This document shows positions 21,546-34,668 of a stretch of 64,000 bases of DNA, in pieces. The first letter of the stretch is position 1; the number at the start of each line of letters is the position of its first letter. The translations under genes were made by a program, and so were the position numbers. This stretch comes from Chloranthus sessilifolius (taxonomy: Eukaryota; Streptophyta; Magnoliopsida; Chloranthales; Chloranthaceae): assembly GCA_021018995.1 (NCBI GenBank), contig CM037598.1, positions 67,536,671 through 67,600,670 of the forward strand. The letters run 5' to 3'. The notes beneath the pieces were generated by a model that saw only the letters and a list, made by a program, of their open reading frames with translations, had not been told where the DNA came from and made no database searches.

Positions 21546-24220
21546 AAGCGTCGATAAATATCTGTAGCTGGCGATTGCATCAACCGGGTATTCTTCATTT
21601 AAGATTATCCTTTTCCTTTCAGCATTTAATATTTCTTAGTTTATTATTCTATCGCCTTCAGCCAGAGCCCACGGGGGCCGAATTGGGCCACTTATTCCGG
21701 GGATTGAGAGGAATCTAGAAAAATCGCATACCAACACTTGATTTTCATAAGCGTTTATGAGATGGAGTCATGTCTCATTGAAGGCGGTTCCACCCTCACA
21801 CTTATATGCTGGTTCCTTGATTTGCACATTTAGACCTATAAAAGATGCCCCTGTAACTTTAACATCGTAACATATAGTTTTATAGCGTCTATTAAGAGCA
21901 ATGTGCCACTTCCCCTTATCTATTACAGGTAAAGCACTATCCTTCCTAGGATGCTTATGAGAATTTAATTCTCATCAATGTAGTGCCCTTTGTCTTCCAC
22001 GGATTTTTGACTTGTTCTTCCCTTTGAACCTAAATATTGACCAAACAAATATTAGGTAGGGTTCTCATCGTAAGTGACTGTTTGGGTAAATGGATTTAAA
22101 CCCATCCAAATCTTGAAACCACACATCATTCATTTTCTTGTTCATTGACAAGAAAGAAAGTTCCAAAAGAATTTAGAAGTTTTGACTTAATCTTTATTGG
22201 TACGTCTACCAATAGACTTAAATCACTTCATTTCTCTACCTATTTCAATACAAGCAACATAGTTAATGAGATTCATAATTATTTTTTTACATCTCTTGCG
22301 AGACCGTACAAACAACACACGCAATGAGATTTATAGTTGTGACTTCCTTTATTAAAGGGAAATCATCTTCAAACAATTTAGATTTTCAAATCTAAATTCA
22401 TTATCATCTTAAGATAATTCTTAGCATATCTCCTCAATTCATTTATCAATGAACTCAATGCAATAGAACATTCATGTAATGAAAGATATCATATTTTTAT
22501 ACATGCTTGAAATGAAATAATCATGTTCCTTAAAGCAAATAATTAAGAAATCTAAAAAATAAATATGATAATTTAATCAAAATTACTTGAACATCAATAA
22601 ATTATCCCACCAATCTTTTTCGTAAAAACTCGATGTTGCCAATAAATTATGGGCATTTGAGCGATCATTGCTAAAGATTCAATGCCATGCCCAATTGATC
22701 AAGACCACTCAATGACCATAAAGATAAATCCAGCCATTTGATTAGAATCGCACATATGTGATCACATTTAAAGACATGAATACTAAATCTCATCTCAACA
22801 AAGGTTTACTAAGTTTTCATGACACTCATTCAATGATCCTCCCCACAACATAAATAATAGGGAAATAATATTGATGTCCACTTTTAGCAACATGATACAT
22901 TTGTTAAATCTATCAAAGTAGTCCAACAATCATCCCATCATTTCCACATTTGATTTTTTGAAAATCACATCATTGAATTCTAACAATCTTGATTATTAGG
23001 ATTATCATGTATCATAATAGTGGAATGGTATGCCTCTATAATCCTTGAATTAATAAGAAATTTTATGAAACTAATGTTTAGAAGAAGTACCATGTTCGTG
23101 CTTTTTCAAACATTAAAACAATTCCTAACAAGTGTAATTGCATGTCTTAGAGACAGCACAATCAAATTGAAAATTAATAATAATAATTGAAGTCAAATTC
23201 TACTTACCCGTTACTGAAAGGAAACATAAATCAACTTCAATCATGAAACGGTTTTATCTCATTGGCTAACTTCAACATTCTCATGCTCTAAACTTCCACG
23301 CGTAGGAACTGGACACAATAACCACCCAAATCCAAAACGTCGCCTCAAATCCAATAGTGCGCTCAGACTAGTCATCACTGGTCATGAGTCCATGTTGTGC
23401 TTCTCTACATGAAATAGAGAATTTCAAGTACAAAGACGATCGCTCTGCTATAAGATGGGTGCGTCACCATAGTGCTCCGCAATAGATTTCAGCATCACAA
23501 TTCTTTCACCATAAATCATTTGAAATTAATAAATATTGGTTTAAAATTATTGGAAAATGTGAAATGTTGATCCAAAATAATATAGGGAACCAGTCCGAGG
23601 GACGAGAAATATCGCTGTCTTTAAACCACCACTTCATCAAAGTGGTCACCAATAGGTTACCAGCAAATTGGTCACCAACAGGTTACGAGGGAGCAATCGT
23701 CAAAAGCAATATTATATGTATGAGGAGTCCATGTCACGATTCTCTTAGCCTTTGAAAATGGATATGAGGCTAGACCCTCGTATGCTCCCGACACACTATG
23801 AATTTTGCAAAGCATCAGGGCTTTAACTTGTCAAAATAAGACCCCAGCGGAGCCCGTTTTCATTTCATATCAACTCTCATGCCAATATTCGAGTGGATGT
23901 TGAAGGTAAAATGGTTACCCACCCACCCCTATATTCCCTTATTAACTTGCAACACATGTTATTTTGGCATGAATAAAATCTGATTTTCTTGTTCTACAAG
24001 ATTGTCTTTGCTCATTTCCAGAGTCTCTATAAGAGCCCCTGTAACACCAAACACTCCATTATCGACTGATCCATTAGTAATTTAATAGAATAATAAGGTT
24101 TCTAATTCTTTATCATCACTACCAAAGTTTGAGATGAACGCTTACATCGGTATGAATAGATTCTACCATTCTGTTTGGTAAGACTTCTTCACTCACCTCC
24201 ATGGTCTGAAACATCATCTC

Positions 24221-24345
24221 CTCATTATCAATTGATTCCACTAGTGCAACCAAATTCTCATCTTGATCCTTTCGTAAGAAACCTCATTATCAATTTATTC
24301 CACCAGTGCAACCAAATTCTCATCTGGATCCTTTCGTAATAAAGT
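24221..24345 (+). repeat. 62-bp tandem duplication
   Basis: CTCATTATCAATTGATTCCA starts at 24221 and a near-identical unit starts at 24283; both contain CAACCAAATTCTCATC. Confidence 0.85.
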
Positions 24346-24467
24346 CCCCTCTTCTTCTGCTCCCGAAACCCCTTTTTAAGGTTTTCACAATCTTTCACAC
24401 AATAGATCTTCGGGAACTCTGCTACATCGACTGCCTTAAATCAGATGATGAAGATAGTTTTCATCCC

Positions 24468-24690
24468 AATCTTTCACATAATAGATCTTGAGATCAATGC
24501 CCACCCATCGTATGGTCAGATGTTGATTCCATGTGACATATATCCCCAAAAATGACCGTGATCATGTCATTTCATGAGAAGGATTCTTAAACCACTTTTG
24601 GGGATTTTTTTTCACATGGAATCAACATCAAACTGTCGGATAGGTGGGCCATTACTCAAGATCTATTGTGCAAAAGATTGGACAAAAAAT
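24468..24690. repeat. Fold-back (inverted) repeat, possible MITE or hairpin RNA
   Basis: Left arm about 24473-24557 and right arm about 24599-24685 are inverse copies, anchored by ATAGATCTTGAG / CTCAAGATCTAT, TGTTGATTCCATGTGA / TCACATGGAATCAACA and TCCCCAAAAA / TTTTGGGGA. The loop is about 40 bp. Identity of the arms is roughly 80%. No target duplication was identified. Confidence 0.7.
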
Positions 24691-25322
24691 GATATCCATT
24701 CTTTGATTCAAGGCAATCAACGGTGGAAACCACCGAATATGGAGATCGAATCTTGACAACATGCATTATCGTTTCCATGGATTTGTGTTTGTATGCACCA
24801 ATCCCTTAATCTGATTTGTAGATTTTGTGTAGAAACATATTGTGCATTCATCAGCTACAGCTCTATATGAATAGGCGATAATCCGGGTGCAGTCAAGGAG
24901 TAATAACCATTACGAACGTCACCCACAATAAAGATTAAACACTCGCTAATTTCTTAAAATTCAGACAATTATTATTACCGAATCAAATGTAAATACACCA
25001 ATGGCATAATTTCCAATTAAAGGGATATAAGTTAGGCTATTACAAGCATGCACTGACAAACAACTTTAAAATGTGTTTCAGGGCACTATTCGTTGGCTTT
25101 ATGCGCTATCAAACAATGGATTATTACGAGTAGTATCAATGCAAGCCAAAGCATATTAGGGCTTGAAACATGTTTCCCTTTACATGCATGTAATCAAACA
25201 AGGCCTATAAGTCTCCAAACCTCATCAAAATAGCTGCATATGTAAGAACAGGTGGGTCCATGGTCTCCTCTTCCTCACAGTGTATTTAGCACTTGCTTTT
25301 CATATGGTCTTTATCTATGGTT

Positions 25323-25783
25323 TGATGGATCTATTGATCCGACCATCTAGATATATGTCATAGGATTTAGGCGTACGATCGATCAAAACAATAAATCAAC
25401 AATTCATAAATTAAAATATATGTGCGTACCTTGAGTGTGAGCAATGAAAGGTGGGTTGTCGATCTTCAACGATCTATTCGCTGTCAATACCTCTTAGCAC
25501 AATGGGGATGCCTTTGTTAGGGTTGTAGTGTGTCGGGTGATCGTTGGGACCAAACACCCCTTATATTTATAGCTAATGAGTCCTTTCCATTAATGACTTA
25601 ATTACTAATTATATTGTGATTGGAAATTACAATGATAACCTAACTAAAAGACTTAATTATTAGTTGCTTATTTTCTTCAAATTCACCAAATTAGCAACTA
25701 TTACATCTCAAGATTGATCTTACACCATTCACCAGCCAATGGATTGACTATAGTGACGGCCACCAAAATAGAAACTTCTAACA
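25323..25783 (-). repeat. 3' LTR of copia element E
   Basis: On the minus strand it starts TGTTAGAAGTTTC and ends CCATCA. It pairs with 34669-35138. Confidence 0.92.
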
Positions 25784-25796
25784 GTCTCCCACTTGG
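25784..25796 (-). other. Polypurine tract of element E
   Basis: Minus strand reads CCAAGTGGGAGAC directly before the LTR start, the usual plus-strand primer of copia elements. Confidence 0.85.
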
Positions 25797-26214
25797 CCAC
25801 ACTATATCAATAAACTCCGATAACCAAATGTTAGCTAACTTTCTTTGAATGACAACTCCTAATCAATCTCAATCAAAGTTTTTACAATCAGTTCGGTCCA
25901 GTGAGAATACTAATACAGAATCAATGTAGTCAATGCATCATGTCATCGATGCATGACTGTTCATTAGTTACCGTATTAGAATTCATCACCGACATGGATT
26001 CCAACTAGTATGATTTCACATAAATTATAAGTTCACAAACTGAATGGTGATTACATGTAAACTCAATCTATTATTAATCCTACTTTGTTGCCATCTAGTG
26101 GCACCATATGTTTCAAAATTTTATTTGCATAAAAATGGAAAAGCAAATAAATTCTTATTTCTGAATCAATTAAATAAATATATTCACTCTTATACATCCA
26201 CCCTCATAAGCTAT

Positions 26215-28960
26215 AAAAACTATCCTTTAATCCCATGCGTGCAACCTGCTCCGAAAAGAGCTTGGGAGGTAAGCCTTTAGTAAGAGGGACAATGAATATG
26301 AGTATCGTACTGATCTTTTCAACAAATACAATTTGATTCTAAACTTTTTCCCTTACAACAAGATATTTGATATCAATATATTTGAAGCCTTCACTAGTCT
26401 TGTTGTTATTGGAGATGGTTATCGCAACGAAATTGTCACATACGATTCTTAGTGGCCTTGAAATACTATCAATAATTTGAAGCCCTGATATAAAATTCCT
26501 CAACCATATCGCCTCACATGTTACCTCAAAATATGCAACGAACTTTGCTTCCATAGTAGACGAAGTAGTCTATATTTATCACCCTTAATCACAGGGACAA
26601 CCGTTGTGGAGCAATTATGCATGTCAAACCTTTTGAGAACTTTATCAATATAAGTTCTTTGAGACAATCCCAATATGCCACGGGCTCTATCCCGATGAAT
26701 ATCAATTCCTATCATGTAGGAATCTTCACCAAGATCTTTCATATCAAAACTCTTTGATAAAAAACTCTTTGTTTCATGCAACATGCTCAAACTACTACTC
26801 GCAAGTAATATATCATCAACATACAAAATAATGATGATAAATTTGCTCCCACTGATTTTAAGATATATGCATTAATCCACAATATTTTCTTTAAAACTAA
26901 AATTTAAAATGACTTTATAAAATTTTAAGTACTATTGTTGAGATGTCTGCTTTAAACCATATAAGACCTTTTGTGTCTTTAAACTAAATGATTCTCCCCC
27001 TCAACCTGAAAACCTTTAGGTTGTGTCATAAAGACATCTTCATGCAAGTCACCATTCAGAAAAGCAATTTTTTTTTACATCCATTTGATACAGTTCTAAG
27101 TCAAAATGAGCTACCAATGCCATGACTATCCTGAAAATTTCCTTTCTAGAGACAAGACAAAATGTCTCTTTGTGCTCTATTACCTCCTTTTGAATGAATC
27201 CTTTAGTGACTAACCTGGCCTTATATCAATCTACATTACCTTTGGAGTCTTGCTTAATTTTATATATCTATTTACAGCTTACAAGCTTAATTCCTTCAAG
27301 TAACTCACAAAGATTCTAGTCATTAATTCAAACTCATCCTTCATAGTTTCGAGTCATTCAGCTGATTTGTCACTCATCATAGCTTGGTTAAGAGAAATAA
27401 GATTTGTTTTCTTTCTAAAATCATGCCCACTCTCATTGAGGTTGACGCTACAGTTATCAAAAATGGCTGACTTTTTTGCTCCCTCTGATCTACGCAATGG
27501 TTGATCTTTGGGAGTCACCATAGGAGCAAAAGCATCCTTAATGTGTGGTGTTGCAATAGGTATAGCCTCAGATGTATCAACACTATCTTGAATGACTAGT
27601 ATTGGTGTCACATTTTCTTGGATAAAATGGATAGGAGTTATAACCCGATTTTCCTCAAGTTTTTTTCCTAGGTTCAACACTCCCACTGTTCTCACAATCC
27701 TCAAAAAATTTCGCATATCTAGTCTCAACAATCCAAGTACTATGAGTGGGGCAATAAAATCTGTAGCCTTTTGACCTATCAAGGTAACTAATGAAATGAC
27801 AACTTATAGTTTTAGGATCCAATTTTTCTATTTGTGGATTATGCACTTTTGCTTCAGCTAAATAGTCCCAAATGTGTAAATATCCTAAAGTCGGTTTTCT
27901 TCCTACCCATAGCTCATAAGGAGTTTTGGGAATAACCTTACTTGGAATCCAATTCAGGATATGTACCATTTTTTTTAAGGCTTCTCCCCACAAGAACATA
28001 GGCAACTTAGAGTTGCACAACATGCTTCTCACCATATTCATAAGAGTATGATTTCATCGCTCAGCTATACCGTTCTATTCAGATCCTGACATGGTATATT
28101 GAGCAACAATGTCATGCTCTTGTAGATACAGGGTGAATGGTCCTGAATTGTGACATCTTTCAGAGTATCTACCATAGTACTCTCTGCCTCTATCAGATCT
28201 CATAATTTTAATTTTCGAATTGAGTTATAACTCAACTTCGGCTTTATATATCTTAAATATATCCAGGGCCTCAGATTTCCCATGGATGATAAATATATAA
28301 CCGAAACAAGAATAATCATCAGTGAAGGTAATAAAATACTTTGATCACCAATAGCAAGAGTTGGAAATAGTCCACAAATATCAGTGTGGACTATTTCTAG
28401 CAAACTGGTGCTCCTAATAGCTCATTTCTTATTACTCTTCGTGATTTTTCCTTTAACCCAATCTACACAAGTATTGAAGTCAGAGAAATTGAGCTCATCG
28501 ATTATATCATCTTTAATTAACCTCTTCATTCTATCTTTAGATATATGGCGTAAACGTTTATGCCATAAAATGGAGGAGTTGTTGATTACTCATTTTTGTT
28601 TCTTACTAACTTTCTCATCCACTTGCATAGAAACTAAAGATTGGGCATAAGATGAATCGAATTTCAATTGATAAAGATTATCCACTAGTGAGCCACCACC
28701 CACAATATCAGAATCAAATGATAGAATAAAAACATTATGTCCAAATTTAAATTTAAAACCTAGTGAATCCAATTTAGAAATTGATATAAGGTTTCTAATG
28801 ATAATTGGAACATAAATAGTATCAACTAAATCCAAAATAAAACCACTATCTAAAATAAGATGGAAGTCCCAATGGCCTCCACATCTATTTTTACTTTATT
28901 TTCGAGTTTGATGGTTCATTCGCCTTTACTTAGATTCCTGTTGGATCAAAATCTCTGCAT
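26215..28960 (-). pseudogene. pol: pol of copia element E (GAG-pre-integrase, integrase, RT, RNase H)
   Basis: Read down from high coordinates: protease-distal 'NLISISKLDSLGF' (about 28780), GAG-pre-integrase LWHKRLRHISKDRMKRL (about 28550), integrase start LLEIVHTDICGLFP (28400) and its C-terminal part with WGEALKKMVHILNWIPSK (28000-27700), RT DVK.. segment with stops near 27080, the catalytic box LYVDDILLAS (26826), DMKDLGE and RNase H MEAKFVAYFEVTCEAIWLR (26554), with a PLTKGLPPK tail near 26270. Many stops and frameshifts separate the pieces; the integrase core with its catalytic acidic residues is largely missing. The order integrase before RT proves Ty1/copia. Confidence 0.92.
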
Positions 28961-29059
28961 TCAATTACTTATGTGAATAGTTGTACAAAAATCTATCCAC
29001 CAAGTATTACGTGTGGCATCAACATAAAGTAATTATAACACACAAAGACTAGGTCATTA

Positions 29060-29880
29060 CCTTTCTTAACTAGCCAATCTCTGTACTTCTGACAATTCTT
29101 CTTGATGTGTCCCTTCTTCTTATAGAAGTCACACTTGATATCAGGAGTAGATCCACTAGTTTCTCCTTGTTTGATTCCTGTGAAGAAGCTTTCACATTCT
29201 TTCCTTTATATGATCTCTTCTTTCTCTTCAAATTTCCTTTTGATGGTCCAAGAGCGGCGTAATGAGCATTTTCAGGTTCTTCAGCCCTAAGTCTTTCTTC
29301 TTCTTGGACACAGTGAGTGATTAGCACTTTTATCTTTCATTTTTCTTTCTAAGTGTTATAATTAATCTTGAACGGGTCAAATTGTACCAAAAGAGAAGTC
29401 GTGATGAAGTGAACTAGATAACCCTCAGAAAAGCCCATGTCCATTTCTTTCAGTTGAGTCGTCATGTCACTCATTCTCATAATGTGCTCCCGTACGCCAC
29501 TATGACCATCAATTTCATGGTTCCTATTTTAACAATAAGACTACTGGCAAGTGCCTTAGAAGTCCCCTAAAATCATTCTTGAATAGCTTGCATGTATTCC
29601 TTTGTATTGTGCGAGTCAGGAATACCTCCTCGGATCGCATCAGTAATGAAACTCTTTATGATCATAAGGCTCATACAATTTGATCTATCCCATTTTTTTA
29701 AATTCATATTGTTCACTTTCAAATCCTCAGTTGAGGCATTGGTAGTGAGCACCTTGGGTTTATCAAATCGTATAGCATAGTCAAGATCCCTGCAACCTAG
29801 AATAATTTAGACTTGTTCCTTCTATTTGCCATAGTTTGAGCCACTCAAAGATTCAATTCTACCAATCATATTAATAATAG
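29060..29880 (-). pseudogene. gag: gag of copia element E
   Basis: The minus strand gives a basic Lys-rich segment (GNLKRKKRSYKGKNVKAS) before a broken CCHC-type zinc knuckle (about 29050-29130, disrupted by a frameshift). Upstream, worn pieces of the UBN2-like copia Gag (about 29340-29850) carry many stops. Confidence 0.7.
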
Positions 29881-30756
29881 AAGATGGGTTCAACGTTGCA
29901 CAATAAGTAAGGGTTTTATTATGTCCACATATAATTATAATAACTATCAATTCCACAAGGTTATATTTATAGTATTTTACGTAAAAGTTAAATTATGTCA
30001 AAGAATATAATAAGAATTAAAATCAGTGTGGTTTTATTAAGAAGCAATTTGCATCATTATAACCCTCCGTTCGGTCGAGTTATAATACACTGGTTGCTTC
30101 CTCAATCAATATTAATGACTGTGGTACTAACTGCGTCGTTATGACCCTCCGTTGGGCAGAATCACAATACGCTAGTAGTACCCACACACAAAATAATGAT
30201 TAGTAAAATACAACCATCACATAATATTAAGTGATTCATCACCGTTGCACAAAAGTAATCCCTTAAGTTATAATGTCAATATTTACTACATACTTTCACT
30301 AAATTTGTAATCCAGTTTCTTACAAAAATAAATCTCACTATGAAAACCACAGCACTAGAAAACATCATCACCATTGCGTAGAAGAATCCTTCCAAGCCAT
30401 GTTTTCAATTTGAGTTTTATAATATTTTAGATGATTACAAAAGTGATTCAATAATAAAATAAAATAAAATAAACTACTTAAGATATGCAAGTAGTAAAAT
30501 CTAACTCATGTTGTGGGTAAATATTAAAAATTAATAATAATTACGGATAACATTATGTAAGTACCAGCCTTGGTGCTAGAGCACAACCTCCAATACCCAA
30601 CCCTAATTAAAAGCACTCAAATATATAACAATTATCCGATTAAAAATTATCAAAAGGACATCAAGTCATGAAAATGTCACAATAGAGAGGTTCTTGTCAA
30701 AAATAGACATCAAAAATAGATCCAAAATGTCCGAGAAAGTTGAAATTCATATATAA
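29881..30756 (-). other. Leader region of element E without a gene
   Basis: AT-rich. Two similar segments containing TATAACCCTCCGTT / TATGACCCTCCGTT (30058 and 30139) flank short direct repeats. Nothing coding is visible. Confidence 0.4.
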
Positions 30757-31467
30757 TGTGACAACCCGACTTTTCCCCTTCTCATAAATGGGAAAAGTCG
30801 CGCCGTCAGATCACCTAAAATGATCCTTTCTTACAAGTGCATCGTATACAAAGTTTTATAATTGCAGAAGCGAATTAAAATAACTCTGATATGAAGAAAT
30901 ATGGCACAACTGATATCCATTCCTTTATCTAAAGCAGTAAACTGAACATGAAATATAACCAGACAACCTATACATGAAGTAGTAAACTATCTCAAACGAC
31001 ATTGTTGTTTATACATGTTTAAAATCATTACTCTCTCTCTCTCTCTCAAACTTATTTCGGAAAGAATTCTTTCACAAAATCTTCCTCATCCTCTTCTTCC
31101 CCTCCCTCCTCAGGTTGGTATGTCGAGTCACCCTCGTGCTCAGGGTCAATATCTGCAGCTAAGGCATGAAGTCATAGGATGAGCTATCATCGAAGCTCAG
31201 CAGGAAAATTTAAAGTGCTATGTTATATGTTAGATTATCAAATTCACTTCTAGATGCATAATAAAATGAAGCACATTATATCTCCTCTTGTCTCTATTCT
31301 AGCATCGTATCTATTCTAGTAACATATAGCATAAGAAGAAATAAATCATGTAAATATTGTATCATGCTGACAGATTCATGTTGAATAAATACAAGGAATC
31401 AAACTGACAAGAAATCATACTGGACAATTATAGAAATCATACTGAAACAAGACATATATAAGAAACA

Positions 31468-31690
31468 AGAAAATCAAGCTCCCGAGTTAGCGGGATCACT
31501 TGTCAAGCTTCTGGGATAGCGGGATCACTTTGACCGAGAAAATCAAGCTCCCGAGTTAGCGGCATCACTTGGGCCGAGAAAATCAAGCTCCCAAGTTAGC
31601 AGGATCACTTAGATGAGATATCAAGCTCCCGAGTTAACGGGATCACTTGGATGAGATATCAAGCTCTCGAGTTAGCAGGATCACTTGGCG
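31468..31690. repeat. Minisatellite in LTR J, six or seven units
   Basis: Units of about 33-40 bp built on CAAGCTCCCGAGTTAGCGGG followed by ATCACTT. Units are irregular in length because the linker (GAGAAAAT or GATGAGATAT) varies. Confidence 0.9.
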
Positions 31691-32389
31691 CACAACAAAG
31701 TAAAACTGGAATTCGATAGTAAGAAGAACTAAGATAACAAGACATGCTTATATGCAAGCCCTCATGCACAGATGTTTATTTTATCATTTTACCTACCACT
31801 AATAGCATTAGTTATAAGTATGGATTGTCTAAACTGATCTTACTTAAATCATGCAGAACCATGTAATTAACTATCCTTGCATTATTATTTCTACATTATA
31901 CTTGCGGGTATACTTGCAGGTGCATAAAACACATGTCAAATCTGAACGTGTACATAATCGGAGTATATATTCCGTCGCATAAATATCACATGTCCCTACA
32001 ACAGCATACATCGAATCTATCTCATTATAAGCAACTATTTTATACATATAACTTTATTGAACAAAACGATTTTATATGCTATCTAGATGTGAATGAGCAA
32101 TTAAAACACAAGTTAGCAAAATACATTCTCTACCTACACACAATTACGTGACTCTACTTGGATGTGCACTCTCATGCAGCCAAAAGCATCTTCACCGTGA
32201 TGAACGTGTCATATGCACCAAGTGGCACCTAGGAGGACATTCATAAGTTTAATGGTTTTAGGAGTGCACTGGGCTACTTATACTAAATATGGAGCACCAG
32301 ACATAGTGTAAACCCAAAAATGTAGTGCCTACACATACTATCATAATACACACACACATACTCCTGACATAAGCTTGCCTTAGCAAGCT

Positions 32390-32695
32390 ACAAGGGTTGT
32401 CGCGGCAAGCAGCCCAGCTGAGGACCTTGTCGTGATTTGTTACTACTTTTTGACCCTGTAAACATTAGATTTAGGAATTTGTTACTTCATGAAAGTTATA
32501 GGGCTCGTTGTTTCCTTTCCAACGCATTAAGAATCGTACCAATCGGAATTTCAGGTCAAATGTTATGACAAAAATACCGAATAATAGTCTGAGCATAAGG
32601 TTGCCGCGGCAAGGACATTGCTTGTCGAGGCAAGCCCTTCAGCTTGCACCTTGCCACGGCAAGCATGAGGGATTGCCGCGGCAAGCCTGAGACAG
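32390..32695. promoter_or_regulatory. TTGCCGCGGCAA palindrome array in LTR J
   Basis: About seven copies of a 12-bp palindrome TTGCCGCGGCAA or close variants (TTGTCGCGGCAA, TTGTCGAGGCAA, TTGCCACGGCAA) in 300 bp. Confidence 0.7.
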
Positions 32696-33539
32696 AAGCT
32701 TGTTTGGGTATTTCTTGGTCTTCTCTGGTTCTTTTGACTCATGTGGTTGGCTGGGTCTTTTATATGTATAAAAATATAATATATTTCTAGTATATTTTGC
32801 ACAGGGAATCGAGTTTTCTTATTAAATTTAGTGTGGAATTTTCAGTGTATTACTATTAGAAATATGGACTCCGAAACCCTTTGCAAACTGTTCTTCTTTG
32901 TGCCGCCAATTCATTCTCAGGGAATTGACGCCACTGAGTTATATTAAATGAAAAGAACCAATGAAATGAACATAGACTAGGAATCAATTCGTTTACGACA
33001 TACCTTTTAGAGGACTCGGGTGACGGTGAGATGATGTCGAATATGTGTCAGTGTCGGAGCTCGTAAGAACTCGGTCTGCAAGAACTCCCCGACAGCGATG
33101 GCCTTCGCAATTATTTTACTCAAATTGCACGTCACCGTGTGATCTACGGTTCTTATTTCAAGACTTGCAGTGGGAAGAAGGACAAAGATGGGTCAAGTTT
33201 TGTAGCAGTTTAGGTACTCTTGCATGCATGGGAGTCAAGAATGACTCATGCATGCGTGGATGCTGTTGGCGATTTCAAGTAGCTTATAAACTATACAAGG
33301 AAACATTCCCTACAACTCCCACATAAGTTGTTATTGTACACACGCATAAGCAAAAATAGGCTTTAGTTTTTGTTCCAAACTCATGTAATAGTTTAGTGTA
33401 TAAGCCAGATTTGGTTTGGCTTTGGTGTAAACCAATTACACCAATAGTAGTTATATGGTAGGTCTTAATAATGTTTTTGTTGAAGTGTATGTTCGAATAT
33501 ATATTTATAACTATTAAGTGTATTATTAATTGACTTAGT

Positions 33540-33665
33540 TGCCTCAAGTTGCCGAGACAACCTTTTTGCTTGCCTCAAGTGGCTGAGGCAAGGTGCTTGC
33601 CTCACGTTGGTGAGGCAACCACATGTGCTTGCCTCAGGTCCCGAGGCAACCTTTTTGTTTGCCTA
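33540..33665. repeat. Array of small hairpins GCCTCA-loop-TGAGGC
   Basis: Four to five units of about 32 bp, each a 6-bp GC stem around a 6-base loop, for example GCCTCAAGTGGCTGAGGC and GCCTCACGTTGGTGAGGC, separated by AACC or AAGG plus T-runs. May belong to the start of LTR J or to another LTR. Confidence 0.7.
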
Positions 33666-34654
33666 GTTTTGGTCAAAGGGTTGACACCCTTATGTGTCAA
33701 ACATGCCGATGCATCATTACCAAATTGTGTGCTGAGCTATTTTATTATTTAAAAAAATTCCAATTATTTGTGTGACAGATATAGTGTGACCTATCGAATG
33801 AAGCACAGTTTTGTCAACTATTACATATAACGTCCTAAAATCATACCTATAGATAGCCCAGAATGGCCCGAAAAGAACAAGGAATAATATGAGTCAAAAT
33901 TGAGCCTCAAGGGCAAATGGATTGAGTCTAACAGGCTTAATCAGGCCATGAACAATGGGCTGGCTCGAGTAATGGACTGGACCGGACCTGACCATGGGCA
34001 GGATCGGGTCATGCTACAAAACGGGTCTGGTCATATGCAATATGGGTTCATGGGTCGGCTGGGTTGATTAGATAGGAAGTATACAACGGGTTAGGTCTTA
34101 GGCCCATTTGACCAGTCATGCAAAGAAGCGAGACACACTAAAAGTCTCTTTTATTTCAAATAGGTATCTTCATCAAAGGAACAAGAGACATGTTGATTCC
34201 TATAGTCCATCCTTTTGAAAAAGAAAAAAAAACACCTTTAGGTTTCTTATATTTGTAGCCACCATTAAATATGAATTACCCACAACAAAAAAATCACACC
34301 TATAAAACAACTCTAAGAATTTGTTCAATGCTCCCTTTTGATGTTATATGTGAGAACACCCATACCCATATTCAACTCAGCCATTTCTTTACAGGCTGAT
34401 GAAGGACAATGAACAAATGATCAGAATTGTTTAATCGTGATATTTGAGATGAATCCAATCCACACAATGGATGATTTACTTTAGAATCAGGTATACTGAT
34501 TCCATTTATTTGATATGAATGATAAAAACCCCATTCTTAAAAAAAATTACAAAAATTTATTTTGTTCAATAACCGAAAACTGAAAAGTAGTCTCAAGATC
34601 ATACAAGATAAAACTAATCTATTAATGCTTTGACCGACCAAACACCATAACTTA
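33666..34654. other. Stretch without a gene between LTR J and the primer site of element E
   Basis: GGGTC/GGACC-rich block (33960-34090), otherwise AT-rich. The final 150 bp belong to the leader of copia element E. No domain seen. Confidence 0.4.
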
Positions 34655-34666
34655 GCTCTGATACCA
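34655..34666 (-). other. Primer binding site of element E (initiator Met tRNA)
   Basis: Minus strand TGGTATCAGAGC, the standard copia primer site, two bases inside the 5' LTR. Confidence 0.92.
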
Positions 34667-34668
34667 AT

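Larger units (their letters stand above)
21546..25322. other. AT-rich region without a recognisable gene
   Basis: No conserved domain, RNA gene or LTR border that I can support. Contains a 62-bp tandem duplication (24221-24345) and a fold-back repeat (24468-24690). The style of the sequence is that of old transposon DNA, but I cannot assign it. Confidence 0.5.
30757..32800 (-). repeat. Chromovirus-type LTR J, minus strand, inside element E
   Basis: On the minus strand it ends in AAAGTCGGGTTGTCACA, nearly the same as the ends of the G-array LTRs (AAAGTCGGGTCGTCACA). It also shares with G a block around TGCGTTGGAAAG (about 32520) and acidic-codon-like CCTGAGGAGG (31105). No primer site follows, so it is a 3' or solo LTR. 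Its start (high-coordinate end) could not be fixed; it may extend to 33300-33830. Confidence 0.65.

Noticed and set aside
31468-31690. Regular repeats that could be mistaken for a CRISPR array
   Set aside because: Plant nuclear context, spacers are not unique (the same linkers recur), no cas genes; it is a minisatellite in an LTR.
33960-34090. GGGTC/GGACC-rich block resembling a repeat or structured RNA
   Set aside because: Irregular word repetition without constant period or stable pairing that I can show.
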